Shown: positions 26,045 through 35,415, numbered from the stretch's first letter. The stretch: 64,000 bases of DNA from Shewanella amazonensis SB2B (GCF_000015245.1 NC_008700.1:3918501-3982500); one strand, 5' to 3'. Program-made: numbers and translations. Notes: generated from the sequence alone by a model not told the origin.

Positions 26045-27394
26045 TTAAACCTCTGCCAGCTGTCTGAAGTCCCCCTGTTCATTTGCACCGGTCAGGCTGA
26101 ATACATGGGGATGAAGATGCCGTGTCAGGTGCACATCCAACATCAGGGTCTGGTCGGCCACAAGGTAGTCGGCAAGGTGTCCGGCGCAGCGAAACTCCAC
26201 TTGCCGATAGTGAGCAAGCCCCCTGTCCGGGCGGGGAATAATGCGAAAACCCCAGCAGCCTTGGGCGGTTTTCAGCATGCGGTCATGGTTCAGGTAGAGG
26301 GTCAGGGCATTGCCACTGCGCTGATTTTTTTGTCTGTCCTGAAAAAAGCCTTTAGGCAGCTTACCGGGGTCGTAGTCAGGCCCTGCCAGCAGCAAAAAAT
26401 CGAAGTCGCGGATGGGCTCACCTTCGTTGTCCCACAGCCGCACCACCAGTTGGGTAAAGCGCGGGCCGGTTCTGGGGCGGCTGTCAGCCATTTTCTGGCA
26501 AAGGGCGCTGTAATCCCCGGCCGACCCCACCTGCAAACATTGCAGGATACGGCTGACCACAGGTTTGGGCTTTGGCGAGCGACCATTGACCGAGGTCATG
26601 ATCCCAAGCTTGTTGCCGCTGTGGCTGGCCCTTGGCAGCACTTCAAAGCCACAGGCGGGCGCCATGACATCGGCCGTGATGGACAGCTCAGCCCGGCCGG
26701 TATCGTCCAGGGTTGGGGTTTCGGCAAGTTCAAGGCTGCGATAGTTGAGATTGGCGCCGGCGAGGCGAACGACACCATCGCTGCCCGGCTCGGCAGTGTA
26801 ACTGTTGAGGAAGTCATAGAGGTTACTGTCGATGGTTTCGCCACTTATCACAAAGGGATACAGACCATCGGCCACGGGGTTCTGGCTGAGCCAGTAGCGG
26901 CTCAGTTGATGTTGCCCCTGGCTGCCCAGCTCCAGCCAGTCGAGGATTTGCTGCCCCGGCTCTACCCCATCAAACCAGGATTTGAGCCGCCCAAGGCGGG
27001 ATTTACCCAGCTGCGCCAGTGCCGAGCCATGGTTGGCGGGGGCAAGCATAATCAGGTGGCTCAGCGGACATTGGTTCAGTGCCTTTTGCCCCTGCTCGCC
27101 CTGAGGCAATGCAGCATAGTAGCGGGCAAGCCAGGTGCGGATAACCGGCGCGCCGGTGGAATGGGTCACTACGGCAAAGCGTTCATCCTGCAAACGCTCC
27201 TGCCTCGCGCGCTCGAACGCATCCGCCACATCCGTAATGCGCACCTCGTCATTGAAGCTGATATAGCGGCCCAGAAAGATGTGCTCGATATCCAGCGCCA
27301 GCGATTCAGGGGCAAAGCGAGCCAGCGCCTCAGGCAAGCCCCCATACACCCGGGTATCTGTGACGCTCCAGCCATGCACCATCACCAGTTTCAC
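26045..27394 (-). CDS. Lipase/esterase-like alpha/beta hydrolase
   Basis: The 449-residue protein starts (GTG) VKLVMVHGWSVTDTRVYGGLPEAL, a strand-turn with the oxyanion-type HGW. It continues with VTHSTGAPVIRTWL, where the serine of HSTG is the expected nucleophile, and LIMLAPANHGSALAQLGKSRLG, typical of triacylglycerol lipase and PGAP1-like hydrolases. The C-terminal ~200 residues (VVRLWDNEGEPIRDFDFLLLAG, LYLNHDRM) form an additional domain that I cannot name. The GTG at 27394 has GGAGG about 8 nt upstream, whereas the longer open frame to 27445 has no such site. No signal peptide is seen, so a cytoplasmic location is likely. Confidence 0.8.
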   Translation of the reverse strand: MKLVMVHGWSVTDTRVYGGLPEALARFAPESLALDIEHIFLGRYISFNDEVRITDVADAFERARQERLQDERFAVVTHSTGAPVIRTWLARYYAALPQGEQGQKALNQCPLSHLIMLAPANHGSALAQLGKSRLGRLKSWFDGVEPGQQILDWLELGSQGQHQLSRYWLSQNPVADGLYPFVISGETIDSNLYDFLNSYTAEPGSDGVVRLAGANLNYRSLELAETPTLDDTGRAELSITADVMAPACGFEVLPRASHSGNKLGIMTSVNGRSPKPKPVVSRILQCLQVGSAGDYSALCQKMADSRPRTGPRFTQLVVRLWDNEGEPIRDFDFLLLAGPDYDPGKLPKGFFQDRQKNQRSGNALTLYLNHDRMLKTAQGCWGFRIIPRPDRGLAHYRQVEFRCAGHLADYLVADQTLMLDVHLTRHLHPHVFSLTGANEQGDFRQLAEV

Positions 27395-27466
27395 TCTGGC
27401 ATCCTCCCTGAAAAAGCCAATCAATTGAATGCCATAAAAGAACACAAACCGCAGGCACTGACAAGC

Positions 27467-28183
27467 TCAAGGCAGTATCCAATCCCCAAGGGCCTGCAGC
27501 GGCAGCGACTTGTCTTCCACCCAGACAACCAGCGCAAGGCGGCTCGCCTGCTGCCATTCAGGCCGGGATATCAGCTCAAATGCCTCCGTGAAATGGACGC
27601 CTGAGTCAGCGGCTGTGCCCTTGAATTGCCAGTGTTGCAGCACCACAAAGTCCTGTGTGAGCCGCTTATCACGATTTTCTCCACGGGCGATTGCGCTGAC
27701 CAGCCCCATACCAACCACCGCCAGATGCAGGGTATCGGCCTGCCCGTTAAAGCGTGCCTGCAGCCGCTGTCCATCAAGCTTTACCCAGAACGGCCCCGCC
27801 CCGGTTGATGACACCTCACCGCCGCGCCATTCCCACCCGCCAATAAAGATTTGCGGTGTGTACACCCCATTACTGTGTTTACGATTCCAGTGGGCATATT
27901 GGCGCTTGCCGTGGGCAGGGTCAGCGAAGGGGTCTTTCCAGCCAAGGTAATCCCAGTAACTGACATGAAAGGCCAGCGGAAAGAGACTGCGCCACAGCCC
28001 GGTCTCATTCGCCAGACCGGACAACCAGGCCTCGGCCGGTGGGCAACTACTGCAGCCCTGTGAGGTGTAGAGTTCAATGATGTTGGGCTCAGTGCCCTGG
28101 CTTTTCGCTTCAAACTCAAAGGCCGCTATCGGCGCAGCAACAGGCAAGATCAGCAGCAGGCCAAATAGGAACATGGCTTTCAA
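27467..28183 (-). CDS. DUF1223 thioredoxin-fold periplasmic protein
   Basis: The ~238-residue protein has an N-terminal hydrophobic signal (LFGLLLILPVAAPIAAF), then IIELYTSQGCSSCPPAEAWLSGL with the CSSCPPAE redox-like motif of DUF1223. FHVSYWDYLGWKDPFADPAHGKRQYAH and NGVYTPQIFIGGWEW follow. Family members are predicted exported thioredoxin-like proteins of unknown substrate. The start is ambiguous: TTG 28183 has GGAG at good spacing, ATG 28174 lies just inside the signal peptide and GTG 28192 overlaps the ribosome site. It is upstream of the lipase-like gene on the same strand (73-bp gap). Confidence 0.85.
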   Translation of the reverse strand: MKAMFLFGLLLILPVAAPIAAFEFEAKSQGTEPNIIELYTSQGCSSCPPAEAWLSGLANETGLWRSLFPLAFHVSYWDYLGWKDPFADPAHGKRQYAHWNRKHSNGVYTPQIFIGGWEWRGGEVSSTGAGPFWVKLDGQRLQARFNGQADTLHLAVVGMGLVSAIARGENRDKRLTQDFVVLQHWQFKGTAADSGVHFTEAFELISRPEWQQASRLALVVWVEDKSLPLQALGDWILP

Positions 28184-28324
28184 GGTGAACACTCCAACGT
28201 CAGCGGATATGGAGTAAGACCTTGCCGCCCCGCAGCGGATTTCAGCGGCTGACTTGAAAAATACGTTTAACTCACTAAGGTTAAATCGACGCCGTCTGCC
28301 ACCAGATGCTATTCATGGAGTTTT

Positions 28325-28585
28325 ATGCAAGATTATCAACGTATTGCCTGCGACCGCTATGATGTGCTGGAACTGGCCTGTATCCGCAGGTATCCGCTGC
28401 TGCTGGAGCTCAAAGATGAGGGGCGCATTCACGGGCGGGCGGTGACCACAGAGACCCGCGCCGACAAGAGCGAGTGGCTGCTGATAGAAACCGCCACTTC
28501 CCACAGGGCCATCAGACTCGACCGCATCATCGCCATCACCCCGGATATCGAGGGCGCCGAGTTCGGTCGGGTACTGATAGGTTAA
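28325..28585 (+). CDS. rof: Rof, Rho-binding antiterminator
   Basis: The 86-residue protein begins MQDYQRIACDRYDVLELACIRRYPLLLELKDEGRI and ends with IRLDRIIAITPDIEGAEFGRVLIG, matching the Sm-like Rof/YaeO family (CD.YD.LE.AC start and RLD.I). Rof binds Rho and inhibits Rho-dependent termination. It is a small single gene whose stop lies 2 bp from the stop of the convergent ridA-type gene. Confidence 0.9.
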   Translation: MQDYQRIACDRYDVLELACIRRYPLLLELKDEGRIHGRAVTTETRADKSEWLLIETATSHRAIRLDRIIAITPDIEGAEFGRVLIG

Positions 28586-28587
28586 CT

Positions 28588-28941
28588 TCAGGCCTTCTGG
28601 GCCGCGACCACAGAAATTTCTACCAGATACTCGGGCTCGGCGATGGCGGCTTCCACACAGGCCCTTGCCGGGGCATGCCCTTTGGGTACCCAGGCATCCC
28701 ACACTTCATTCATGGCATCGTAGTCGGCCATATTTTTCAGATAGATGGTGCAGCTCAGCAGATGCTCACGGCTGCTGCCCGCCTGGCTCAGCAGGGTGTC
28801 CACTTCTTCCAGCATGGTTTGGGTCTGGGTGCGGATGTCGGTCAGCTTGTCTTTGGCCACCTGACCACAGAGGTACACTGTGCCCTGATGTATCACAATG
28901 CTGCTCATGCGAGCGCCTGTATCCATTCGAATGATGCTCAT
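28588..28941 (-). CDS. RidA/YjgF family deaminase
   Basis: The 117-residue trimeric-fold protein contains TVYLCGQVAKD, IRTQTQTMLEEVDTLLSQAGSSREHLLSCTIYLKNMADYDAMNEVWDAWVP and PARACVEAAIAEPEYLVEISVVAA. The catalytic arginine of the family is kept in PARACVEA. RidA proteins hydrolyse reactive enamine/imine intermediates from PLP enzymes. ATG 28941 is preferred to ATG 28953 because GGAG then sits 6 nt upstream. This is a paralogue with an IIRMDTGARMSSIVIHQG start, not the canonical RidA start. Confidence 0.9.
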   Translation of the reverse strand: MSIIRMDTGARMSSIVIHQGTVYLCGQVAKDKLTDIRTQTQTMLEEVDTLLSQAGSSREHLLSCTIYLKNMADYDAMNEVWDAWVPKGHAPARACVEAAIAEPEYLVEISVVAAQKA

Positions 28942-28992
28942 GGGGTTCTCCATCGTAAAAGACGGGATTGTAGCCGCACATCCCGGCGCTGG

Positions 28993-30519
28993 CTAAGCCT
29001 GTCCATCCTGCTTGAGTAAATTTCCACTGCTTTGCTTAAGCTGCCAAAGCAACAGCAGCCCAATTCCCACCATCAGCGTCATTGCCCAGGCCAGCCACCA
29101 GGACGCCCCCAGATTAAGCAGCTGAAAGCCACACAAGGCCGCGATGGCCGCTATCAGGGCAAAGGGCAACTGGGTGGTCACGTGCTCATGTACGGCCGCA
29201 CCACTGGCGGTGGCACTGAGAATACTGGTGTCGGATATCGGCGAGCAGTGGTCACCAAACACAGAGCCTGCCATCACCGCGGCCAGCGCAGGTAACAAAA
29301 GCTCAGGGGCCATGCCCTGCGCCACCTGAGCACAGAGGGGGATCATGATGGCAAAGGTGCCCCAACTGGTGCCGGTGGCAAAGGCCATAATGGCGCAGAG
29401 GGCAAAGATGCCGGCAAGCAGCAGACTGGGTGACAAGAGATCATTGGCGAGGGCCGAAATGCGCGCGGCGCTGCCCAGATCTTTGATAAGAGCGCCTATC
29501 ATCCAGGTAAGCAGCAAAATGCCCACCGCCAGCGCCATGGACCTGAGCCCCACCAACATATCTATCATCAGTGGATGCAGCCCGCGCCCACACCAAAGCG
29601 CCATCAAGGCCGCCAGCACCACTGCCGTCAAACTGGCATTGCGCATGGCAGCACCTACATCCGCAGCTGCCAGCCAGGCAGCCATGCCCGGCTCCTTGGC
29701 CAGTGTGACGCCTGAGGCCAGGGTGAACGCCAAGGCCCCAACCAGCAACCCCAGCAGGGGCAGCATCAGTGGCCAGGGAGAAGGGGTTTTCGGCCGCTGT
29801 GCTTGTTGATGGGCATTATCAACACCAGCAGCCTGCTCTGTAGCATCCACGGCATGCTCAGACCACCCCCAGTTAAAGAGGCTGCCCAGCCCCACCAGTA
29901 CCAGGGCCGATACCGCATAAAAATTAACAGAGGCGATGGCGATAAAGGCGTCCAGCGCCGAGACAGGCAAAAAGCTGATAGCGGCCAAAAGCGCCATCAC
30001 ATAGGGGCCCCAGCTGGCCACGGGCACCAGTGAGCATAAGGGAGACGCAGTGGTGTCGACCATGTAGGAGAGCTGCGCCGGTGACATGCCATATTGGCGC
30101 GCAATAGGGCGCCCGACACTGCCCACGGCCAAACAGCTGAAGATACCGTCGATAAACACCAGAAAACCCAGGCCAATGATACCCATTCTGGCCTGACGGC
30201 GACTGTGCACCCGTGCCGACAGCCAGTGGCCAAACTCGTCCACGGCGCCGCTTCGGCCCAGCAAACTGGTCATTATCCCCAGCAGCAACATGGCAAAGAG
30301 CACGTTGAGATGCCACCACTGCCATTGGCTCTGCTGATAAAACTGCGACGTCAGGGTATTAAGTAGGTATTTAAGGCTGGTTACCGGTGAAAAATCATTC
30401 AGAATCAACGCGCCCAGCACAACGCCTGCGCCAAGTGCAATAAGTGTGCGCCTGAGCAGCAAAGCCAGCACCAGGGTTAGTATCAGAGGAATAAGTTCCA
30501 GCAAGTCAGTCACATCCAT
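28993..30519 (-). CDS. Na+/H+ antiporter, NhaC family
   Basis: The 508-residue integral membrane protein has about 11-12 helices. It features VFIDGIFSCLAVGSVGRPIARQYGMSPAQLSYMVDTTASPLCSLVPVASWGPYV, SATSWGTF-like FATGTSWGTFAIMIPL and VFGDHCSPISDTSILSATASGAAVHEHVTTQLPF, which are the paired re-entrant motifs of NhaC-type carriers. It would exchange sodium (or another cation/organic substrate) for protons. It lies upstream of the RidA-type gene on the same strand with a ~50-bp gap, so a shared transcript is possible. Confidence 0.9.
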   Translation of the reverse strand: MDVTDLLELIPLILTLVLALLLRRTLIALGAGVVLGALILNDFSPVTSLKYLLNTLTSQFYQQSQWQWWHLNVLFAMLLLGIMTSLLGRSGAVDEFGHWLSARVHSRRQARMGIIGLGFLVFIDGIFSCLAVGSVGRPIARQYGMSPAQLSYMVDTTASPLCSLVPVASWGPYVMALLAAISFLPVSALDAFIAIASVNFYAVSALVLVGLGSLFNWGWSEHAVDATEQAAGVDNAHQQAQRPKTPSPWPLMLPLLGLLVGALAFTLASGVTLAKEPGMAAWLAAADVGAAMRNASLTAVVLAALMALWCGRGLHPLMIDMLVGLRSMALAVGILLLTWMIGALIKDLGSAARISALANDLLSPSLLLAGIFALCAIMAFATGTSWGTFAIMIPLCAQVAQGMAPELLLPALAAVMAGSVFGDHCSPISDTSILSATASGAAVHEHVTTQLPFALIAAIAALCGFQLLNLGASWWLAWAMTLMVGIGLLLLWQLKQSSGNLLKQDGQA

Positions 30520-30691
30520 TCGCAGCGTCTGTCGGATAGTGTCAGCATAACTGCCGCGGGGAATATGGCAAAGAGGAGAACCGGCTGAAAACGGATGTCA
30601 GAAAGCGTGAAAATGCTTATTAGCGCTAGGTCCGGCGCCATGAGCCTGCTAGAATCTGGGCTCCATCCAGAACCTTTACAGGACCTTTCCC

Positions 30692-30895
30692 ATGAGCCTC
30701 GAATTATTGTCCCAACTGGAAACCAAAATCCAGACCGCCCTGGAAACCATTGAGCTGTTGAAACTTGAACTCGACGAAGAGAAAGAGAAAGCGGCCAACC
30801 TGGCGGAGCAAAACCATCAGCTTAAGCAGGAGCTGAGCTCCTGGAATGACAAGATCACTGGTCTTGTTGGTTTGCTGAGCAACCAGGTTGACTGA
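30692..30895 (+). CDS. zapB: ZapB, cell division coiled-coil protein
   Basis: A 67-residue all-helical protein, MSLELLSQLETKIQTALETIELLKLELDEEKEKAANLAEQNHQLKQEL, with heptads throughout and length close to E. coli ZapB. ZapB joins the Z-ring through ZapA and links it to MatP at the terminus. It is a single gene with a 172-bp upstream gap for its promoter. Confidence 0.92.
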   Translation: MSLELLSQLETKIQTALETIELLKLELDEEKEKAANLAEQNHQLKQELSSWNDKITGLVGLLSNQVD

Positions 30896-30899
30896 TCTA

Positions 30900-31112
30900 T
30901 CAGGCCGTTTTGACCTCTTGATTTTGAGCTTCTATTAGCTCATTCAATTCCAGAATCGCCTGCTTAACCTGAGGCAGGCTCTTTCTGGGCAGTAAAAATC
31001 TTCCCTTTTCAAACTCCAGCCTTCCCAGGTCCTTAACCCAGATTGCGCCCGTCAAAAAAATCCGTACGTGTTTGACGATGAGCTTGGGAGCATACACAGG
31101 AAAAACCCTCAC
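30900..31112 (-). CDS. Small conserved-looking protein of unknown function
   Basis: The 70-residue basic protein starts (GTG) VRVFPVYAPKLIVKHVRIFLTGAIWVKDLGRLEFEKGRFLLPRKSLPQVKQAI and has a C-terminal helix. I do not recognise the family. The GTG at 31112 is chosen over ATG 31148 because a perfect AAGGAGG lies 5 nt upstream, inside the longer frame, so the longer reading would be wrong. It is convergent with zapB, stops 5 bp apart. Confidence 0.72.
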   Translation of the reverse strand: MRVFPVYAPKLIVKHVRIFLTGAIWVKDLGRLEFEKGRFLLPRKSLPQVKQAILELNELIEAQNQEVKTA

Positions 31113-31453
31113 AAGACCCTCCTTTATTGTTTTATTTTTAATGAACACATCAATTGGACACCAGTTTTAGCAGCCGAGTTTCATCCGGTACAACAGAAAT
31201 TTCCAATTTCCCCATTCACCTTACGTAAGCTGCTGATTTACCTCTTGGCCGAACGGATACTTTTTTATCACGTCAATTCTCTGGCGCTTGCCAAGCTTCT
31301 GACTTATTGCTACATTTGTCGCGTTACTCAGGGTAAAACTGAGCCAAATGGCTCTATGCCGTGCTTCTTGCGACCAGGGAGTACGGTTTTTTTTTGACTC
31401 AGGGTTTTCATCGACTTACGGCCTGAGCCCCCTCTCTGAGCCCCTTTGGGGGA
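31113..31453. other. Intergenic region upstream of the small gene
   Basis: No supported gene. It has a T-rich stretch near 31386-31396 and a weak hairpin GAGCC/GGCTC around 31341. It probably contains the promoter for the minus-strand 70-residue gene. Confidence 0.4.
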
Positions 31454-31482
31454 TAAAAAAAGCGCCTCTGGGGCGCTTTTTT
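31454..31482. terminator. Terminator downstream of dsbA
   Basis: AAAAAAAGCGCC TCTG GGGCGCTTTTTT: symmetrical stem with A and T runs; it ends dsbA transcription on the minus strand. Confidence 0.9.
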
Positions 31483-31498
31483 CGTTGAGTGTTTAAAC

Positions 31499-32113
31499 TC
31501 AGTCCTTTTTGGTAGCCAGGTAGAAAGCGATATCCAGCATTTCTTCGTAGCTCTTGATGGAATCGGTCAGTACCTTGTACTTGCCGTTAACCACCAGGGA
31601 AGGCACACCGGACAGCTTGGCGTTTTCGGTATCACGCTTCATCTTCGACATCTGGGCGTTCACCATAAAGGAGTTGGCAGCAGAATCGAAGTCTTTGCCA
31701 TCCACACCATTGGCCACAAACAGGGCACGCACGTCGTCACGGGTGGTGAAGTGCTGCTTTTTGTCGTGGATAGCGGCAAACAGGGCCTTTTCCATTTTCT
31801 TTTCGACTTTCAGCTGATGCGCCACGGCGAAGGCGCGTGACATTTCCGGGCCCATTTCACGGCCGATAAAGTCAACGTGAGCCTGATTGAAGGCAACACC
31901 TTCAGGCTTTTTGGCTTCGATCATGGGAACAACTGTTTTGGAGAAGTTGTAGCAGTGTGGGCAGTAGAAAGAGAAAAACTCGGTGATTTCGGGCTTGGCA
32001 CTGCCAGGACCTTCGTTAATGACTTCGTAATGCACACCTTCTTTGAAATCGGCGGCCATGGACATCAGGGGAGCAACCAGCAGCGCAGCTGCCATCAAGA
32101 GTGCTTTTTTCAT
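31499..32113 (-). CDS. dsbA: DsbA, periplasmic thiol:disulfide oxidoreductase
   Basis: The 204-residue protein has a signal peptide (MKKALLMAAALLVAPLMSMAA) and active site FFSFYCPHCYNF (CPHC) near residue 50. The cis-Pro segment SGVPSLVVNGKY comes near 165. It introduces disulfides into exported proteins and is re-oxidised by DsbB. AAGGAA precedes ATG 32113. The gene follows srkA on the same strand (116-bp gap), the same srkA-dsbA order known from enterobacteria, where both belong to the Cpx stress response. Confidence 0.95.
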   Translation of the reverse strand: MKKALLMAAALLVAPLMSMAADFKEGVHYEVINEGPGSAKPEITEFFSFYCPHCYNFSKTVVPMIEAKKPEGVAFNQAHVDFIGREMGPEMSRAFAVAHQLKVEKKMEKALFAAIHDKKQHFTTRDDVRALFVANGVDGKDFDSAANSFMVNAQMSKMKRDTENAKLSGVPSLVVNGKYKVLTDSIKSYEEMLDIAFYLATKKD

Positions 32114-32228
32114 GTTATTTCCTTGCTTAGCGGGTCCGGTGGACCAAATCTCATTGGGCGATGCCTAAACTAATACGCTTTTTGATGCCATCTCAAGCCC
32201 CTAGTTCAACTTTGTGTTACAAAACACG

Positions 32229-33206
32229 TCAAAAAGGCTGCAAACTCAGGGGTGGCTCGGCAATTTGCGCCACCTGCGCCTGCATGTCGCGAATTTGCCG
32301 CTGCCAATAAGCATCCTCGGCAAACCACGGAAAGTACATGGGAAAGGCCGGGTCATCCCAGCGGCGACTGATCCACGCCATGTGGCTGAGCATACGCAAT
32401 CCCCGCAGGGGTTCTATCAGCGCCAACTCTCTGGTGTCGAATTCACAAAATTCCTCATAGGCCCCCAGCAGGGTATCGAGCTGCATGCGGCGCTCGTTGT
32501 CATCGCCTGCAAGCATCATCCACAGGTCCTGTACCGCCGGGCCACTGCGGGCATCGTCCAGATCAACAAACCCCGGACCATCAGGGGTCCATAGAATATT
32601 GCCCGGATGCAGATCGCCATGGAGACGCAGGATGTCTGTCTTTATCCAGGCCGACTCAATGGCACTCACCAGCGCCTGCCCTGCAGCGGCAAAGTCTGCC
32701 ATCAGGGAGTGCGGCACGTGGGGAGAGGCCAGCAGTACCTGCAAGGCATCCCTGGCCATGGCCGAAGACAGGGTTTCGCGCTCGCTGAAATGCCCGGCTT
32801 TACCCACCTGATGCAGACGACCGATAAAGTGGCCAACGGCATCCAGTTGGTCAAGATTATCCATCTCGAACTGGCGCCCACCGATGGACGGGAAAAGCGC
32901 AAACCTAAAGTCCTCAAAGTGAAACAGGCTCTGGCCTTCTATCACCACGGGCGCCGCCAGGGGTACTTCGGCCTCAGCCAACTCAAAGGCAAAGGCGTGC
33001 TCTTCCAGTATTTGCTTATCAGTCCAGCGCTGTGGTCGGTAAAACTTGGCCACATAACGATTGGCGCGATCGCAGCGAAACTGATAAACACGGTTTTCGA
33101 AACTGTTCAGTGGCGTCAGGCCGGTTTCCGGGTAAACCCCCACGGACTCGATGGCATCGAGTATGGTGTCCGGCGTCAGGGTGTGAAAATGAAAGGCCGC
33201 GCTCAT
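32229..33206 (-). CDS. srkA: SrkA, stress response Ser/Thr kinase (YihE)
   Basis: The 325-residue choline-kinase-fold protein has FENRVYQFRCDRANRYVAKFYRPQRW (ATP-binding start), LRLHGDLHPGNILW with the catalytic HGDLHPGN and GFVDLDDARSGPAVQDLWM carrying the metal-binding Asp. SrkA protects cells from stress-induced death in E. coli. GGGAGGAG precedes ATG 33206. Its start overlaps the stop of the upstream DUF3630-type gene by four bases, so lipoprotein, DUF3630-type, srkA and dsbA look like one transcription unit. Confidence 0.95.
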   Translation of the reverse strand: MSAAFHFHTLTPDTILDAIESVGVYPETGLTPLNSFENRVYQFRCDRANRYVAKFYRPQRWTDKQILEEHAFAFELAEAEVPLAAPVVIEGQSLFHFEDFRFALFPSIGGRQFEMDNLDQLDAVGHFIGRLHQVGKAGHFSERETLSSAMARDALQVLLASPHVPHSLMADFAAAGQALVSAIESAWIKTDILRLHGDLHPGNILWTPDGPGFVDLDDARSGPAVQDLWMMLAGDDNERRMQLDTLLGAYEEFCEFDTRELALIEPLRGLRMLSHMAWISRRWDDPAFPMYFPWFAEDAYWQRQIRDMQAQVAQIAEPPLSLQPF

Positions 33207-33511
33207 GGCTGCTCCTCCCTAATCAGGGGCTTCAGCAGGCTGGCGAGAAATTCCAGCACCTCAAGGTCCTCTTCTCTGTCGCTGGCAAGCCAGGCTACAT
33301 CGCCGTAGAACTCAAAGTTCAACCACAGGCGGCAGCCTTCAAAGTCGAGCAGCCACTGATGACGGTCGGCGCCCCACTGGCGCTCAAGTACCCGGCAATC
33401 CAAAGCCACGGCCAGGGGTTCGGCAAAGTCGTCAAAGCGGTCAACGTCGATATCACCGCGAATGGCCAGACTGACGGCCTCTTTATCGAGTCGGACTTGA
33501 TAGATGTTCAT
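33203..33511 (-). CDS. DUF3630-like cytoplasmic protein
   Basis: The 102-residue protein, MNIYQVRLDKEAVSLAIRGDIDVDRFDDFAEPL, is acidic and probably cytosolic, with WLLDFEGCRLWLNFEFYGDVAWLASDREEDLEVLEFLASLL. I associate it with DUF3630, found next to srkA in Shewanella and Vibrio; function unknown. ATG 33511 overlaps the stop of the lipoprotein gene by four bases and its own stop overlaps srkA. The open frame continues upstream but that part is the antisense-free shadow of the lipoprotein gene. Confidence 0.78.
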   Translation of the reverse strand: MNIYQVRLDKEAVSLAIRGDIDVDRFDDFAEPLAVALDCRVLERQWGADRHQWLLDFEGCRLWLNFEFYGDVAWLASDREEDLEVLEFLASLLKPLIREEQP

Positions 33512-33813
33512 TGGTTGGCGTGCACCATTGGGGAAAGTGTCGAAGGGGCGATTACAGCGCAGCTGAGCTGGCCCTGCTCGGCCTCGCATTGCTGCCCACA
33601 TTGGAACTGGCCTTTGTCGCCGTTCAGGCGCTTGAGTCCATCCCCCTTGGCCTGACATTGTTCGAGCGTATGGTAGTGGCCGGCAACCTCACTGAATTGC
33701 CAGGGGGCATCAGAGGACTCAGCCCTGAATGCCAGCGTCCACTGATCAGATTGAGTACAGGCGCCAAGCAAGAGGACAACAAGGGGCACAAGTGCGATGC
33801 GTAACAAGGGCAT
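33508..33813 (-). CDS. Small lipoprotein of unknown function
   Basis: The 101-residue protein has signal MPLLRIALVPLVVLLLGAC and a lipobox LLGAC at the end of the helix. The mature part is short, with three or four further cysteines (LEQCQAK, QFQCGQQCEAEQGQLSC) that may form disulfides. It is the first gene of the overlapping set leading to srkA-dsbA, which makes a link to envelope stress or disulfide chemistry plausible but unproven. Confidence 0.78.
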   Translation of the reverse strand: MPLLRIALVPLVVLLLGACTQSDQWTLAFRAESSDAPWQFSEVAGHYHTLEQCQAKGDGLKRLNGDKGQFQCGQQCEAEQGQLSCAVIAPSTLSPMVHANQ

Positions 33814-33821
33814 CTCCCAAT

Positions 33822-33856
33822 AAAAAAGGCGGTGCCAAATGCACCGCCCTCTATTT
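33822..33856 (-). terminator. Terminator after the (EP)n-repeat gene
   Basis: On the minus strand GGCGGTGC pairs with GCACCGCC (33848-33841 with 33835-33828), followed by a run of T. It separates the repeat-protein gene from the lipoprotein gene. Confidence 0.8.
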
Positions 33857-33879
33857 TATCCTGCTCGAAGGCACAGTGA

Positions 33880-34680
<801 letters not shown>

Positions 34681-34919
34681 GGTGTGTGTCCTGTTTCTCT
34701 TGGCAGCCGAGCCGCCATTCCCCAATGTCCGGCCCGCTTCAGGCGCCGGGAGCAGTGGTTATTATTAGAGCATTTCAGCTGTTTAAATCAAGTATTTATC
34801 CACTTCACGCCATGCCGGACATCAAAATTGCCACCAACGTCCAAAGGCTCTTTTTGTGCGCATCTTCATGCTTTGGCGATCCACTTTTGAGTTGGCCGGG
34901 CGCCGGGACTAAGATAAAA

Positions 34920-34936
34920 CCAAGTAAATTACTTGG
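34920..34936. promoter_or_regulatory. 17-bp perfect palindrome upstream of the ygbA-like gene
   Basis: CCAAGTAA-A-TTACTTGG ends 9 bp before the ATG at 34946. Position and symmetry fit an operator for a dimeric repressor. It does not match the NsrR, NorR or FNR consensus that I know. Confidence 0.5.
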
Positions 34937-34945
34937 GTATTAATC

Positions 34946-35335
34946 ATGTCAGAGTCCTTCAGCTTGAGCGGTAATCTGGGACGGGAATTTGCCACCATTT
35001 GTGCCATGGTCGCCATCTATTGCCGGGACCATCATGGCGGCAAAACACCCTGTACCGAGTGTCAGGCCTTTATGGAATACGCCAAGACCCGGCTGGACCG
35101 CTGCCCCTACGGCCAGGAAAAACCCACCTGCAACAAGTGCCCAGTGCATTGCTACAAGCCAGAGCCCCGGGAGCTGGCGCGCCAAATCATGCGTTATGCT
35201 GGCCCCAGAATGTTACTGCCCCACCCTATCATGGCGATACGGCACCTGTTGCTGGAGCGTAAACCCGCCCCCGAAAAGCCACCCAAAAATCTTTCAAACC
35301 GACATTTGCGGTTACAAAAAGCCGCATCAGAATAA
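34946..35335 (+). CDS. YgbA-like nitrous oxide-stimulated promoter family protein
   Basis: The 129-residue cysteine-rich protein has REFATICAMVAIYCRDHHGGKTPCTECQAFMEYAKTRLDRCPYGQEKPTCNKCPVHCYKPEPRELARQIMRYAGPRMLLPHPIMAIRHL. It matches the YgbA_NO family, including the CxxC and CxxCPxHCY clusters that probably bind metal or a cluster. In E. coli ygbA is NsrR-controlled and linked to nitric oxide stress. Length is near the family norm. It is a single gene with a striking palindrome over its ribosome-site region. Confidence 0.85.
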   Translation: MSESFSLSGNLGREFATICAMVAIYCRDHHGGKTPCTECQAFMEYAKTRLDRCPYGQEKPTCNKCPVHCYKPEPRELARQIMRYAGPRMLLPHPIMAIRHLLLERKPAPEKPPKNLSNRHLRLQKAASE

Positions 35336-35415
35336 GGCAGGATTGCCACCCGTGTGCACTTGGGCTAAAAGAGGACGTCGAAGAGTCGCTTTTTTAATCA
35401 CACGAGTGTACCCAC

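Noticed and set aside
26105..27604. 499-residue plus-strand open frame opposite the lipase-like and DUF1223 genes
   Set aside because: Mirror frame of two real genes, no family motifs and no start signal.
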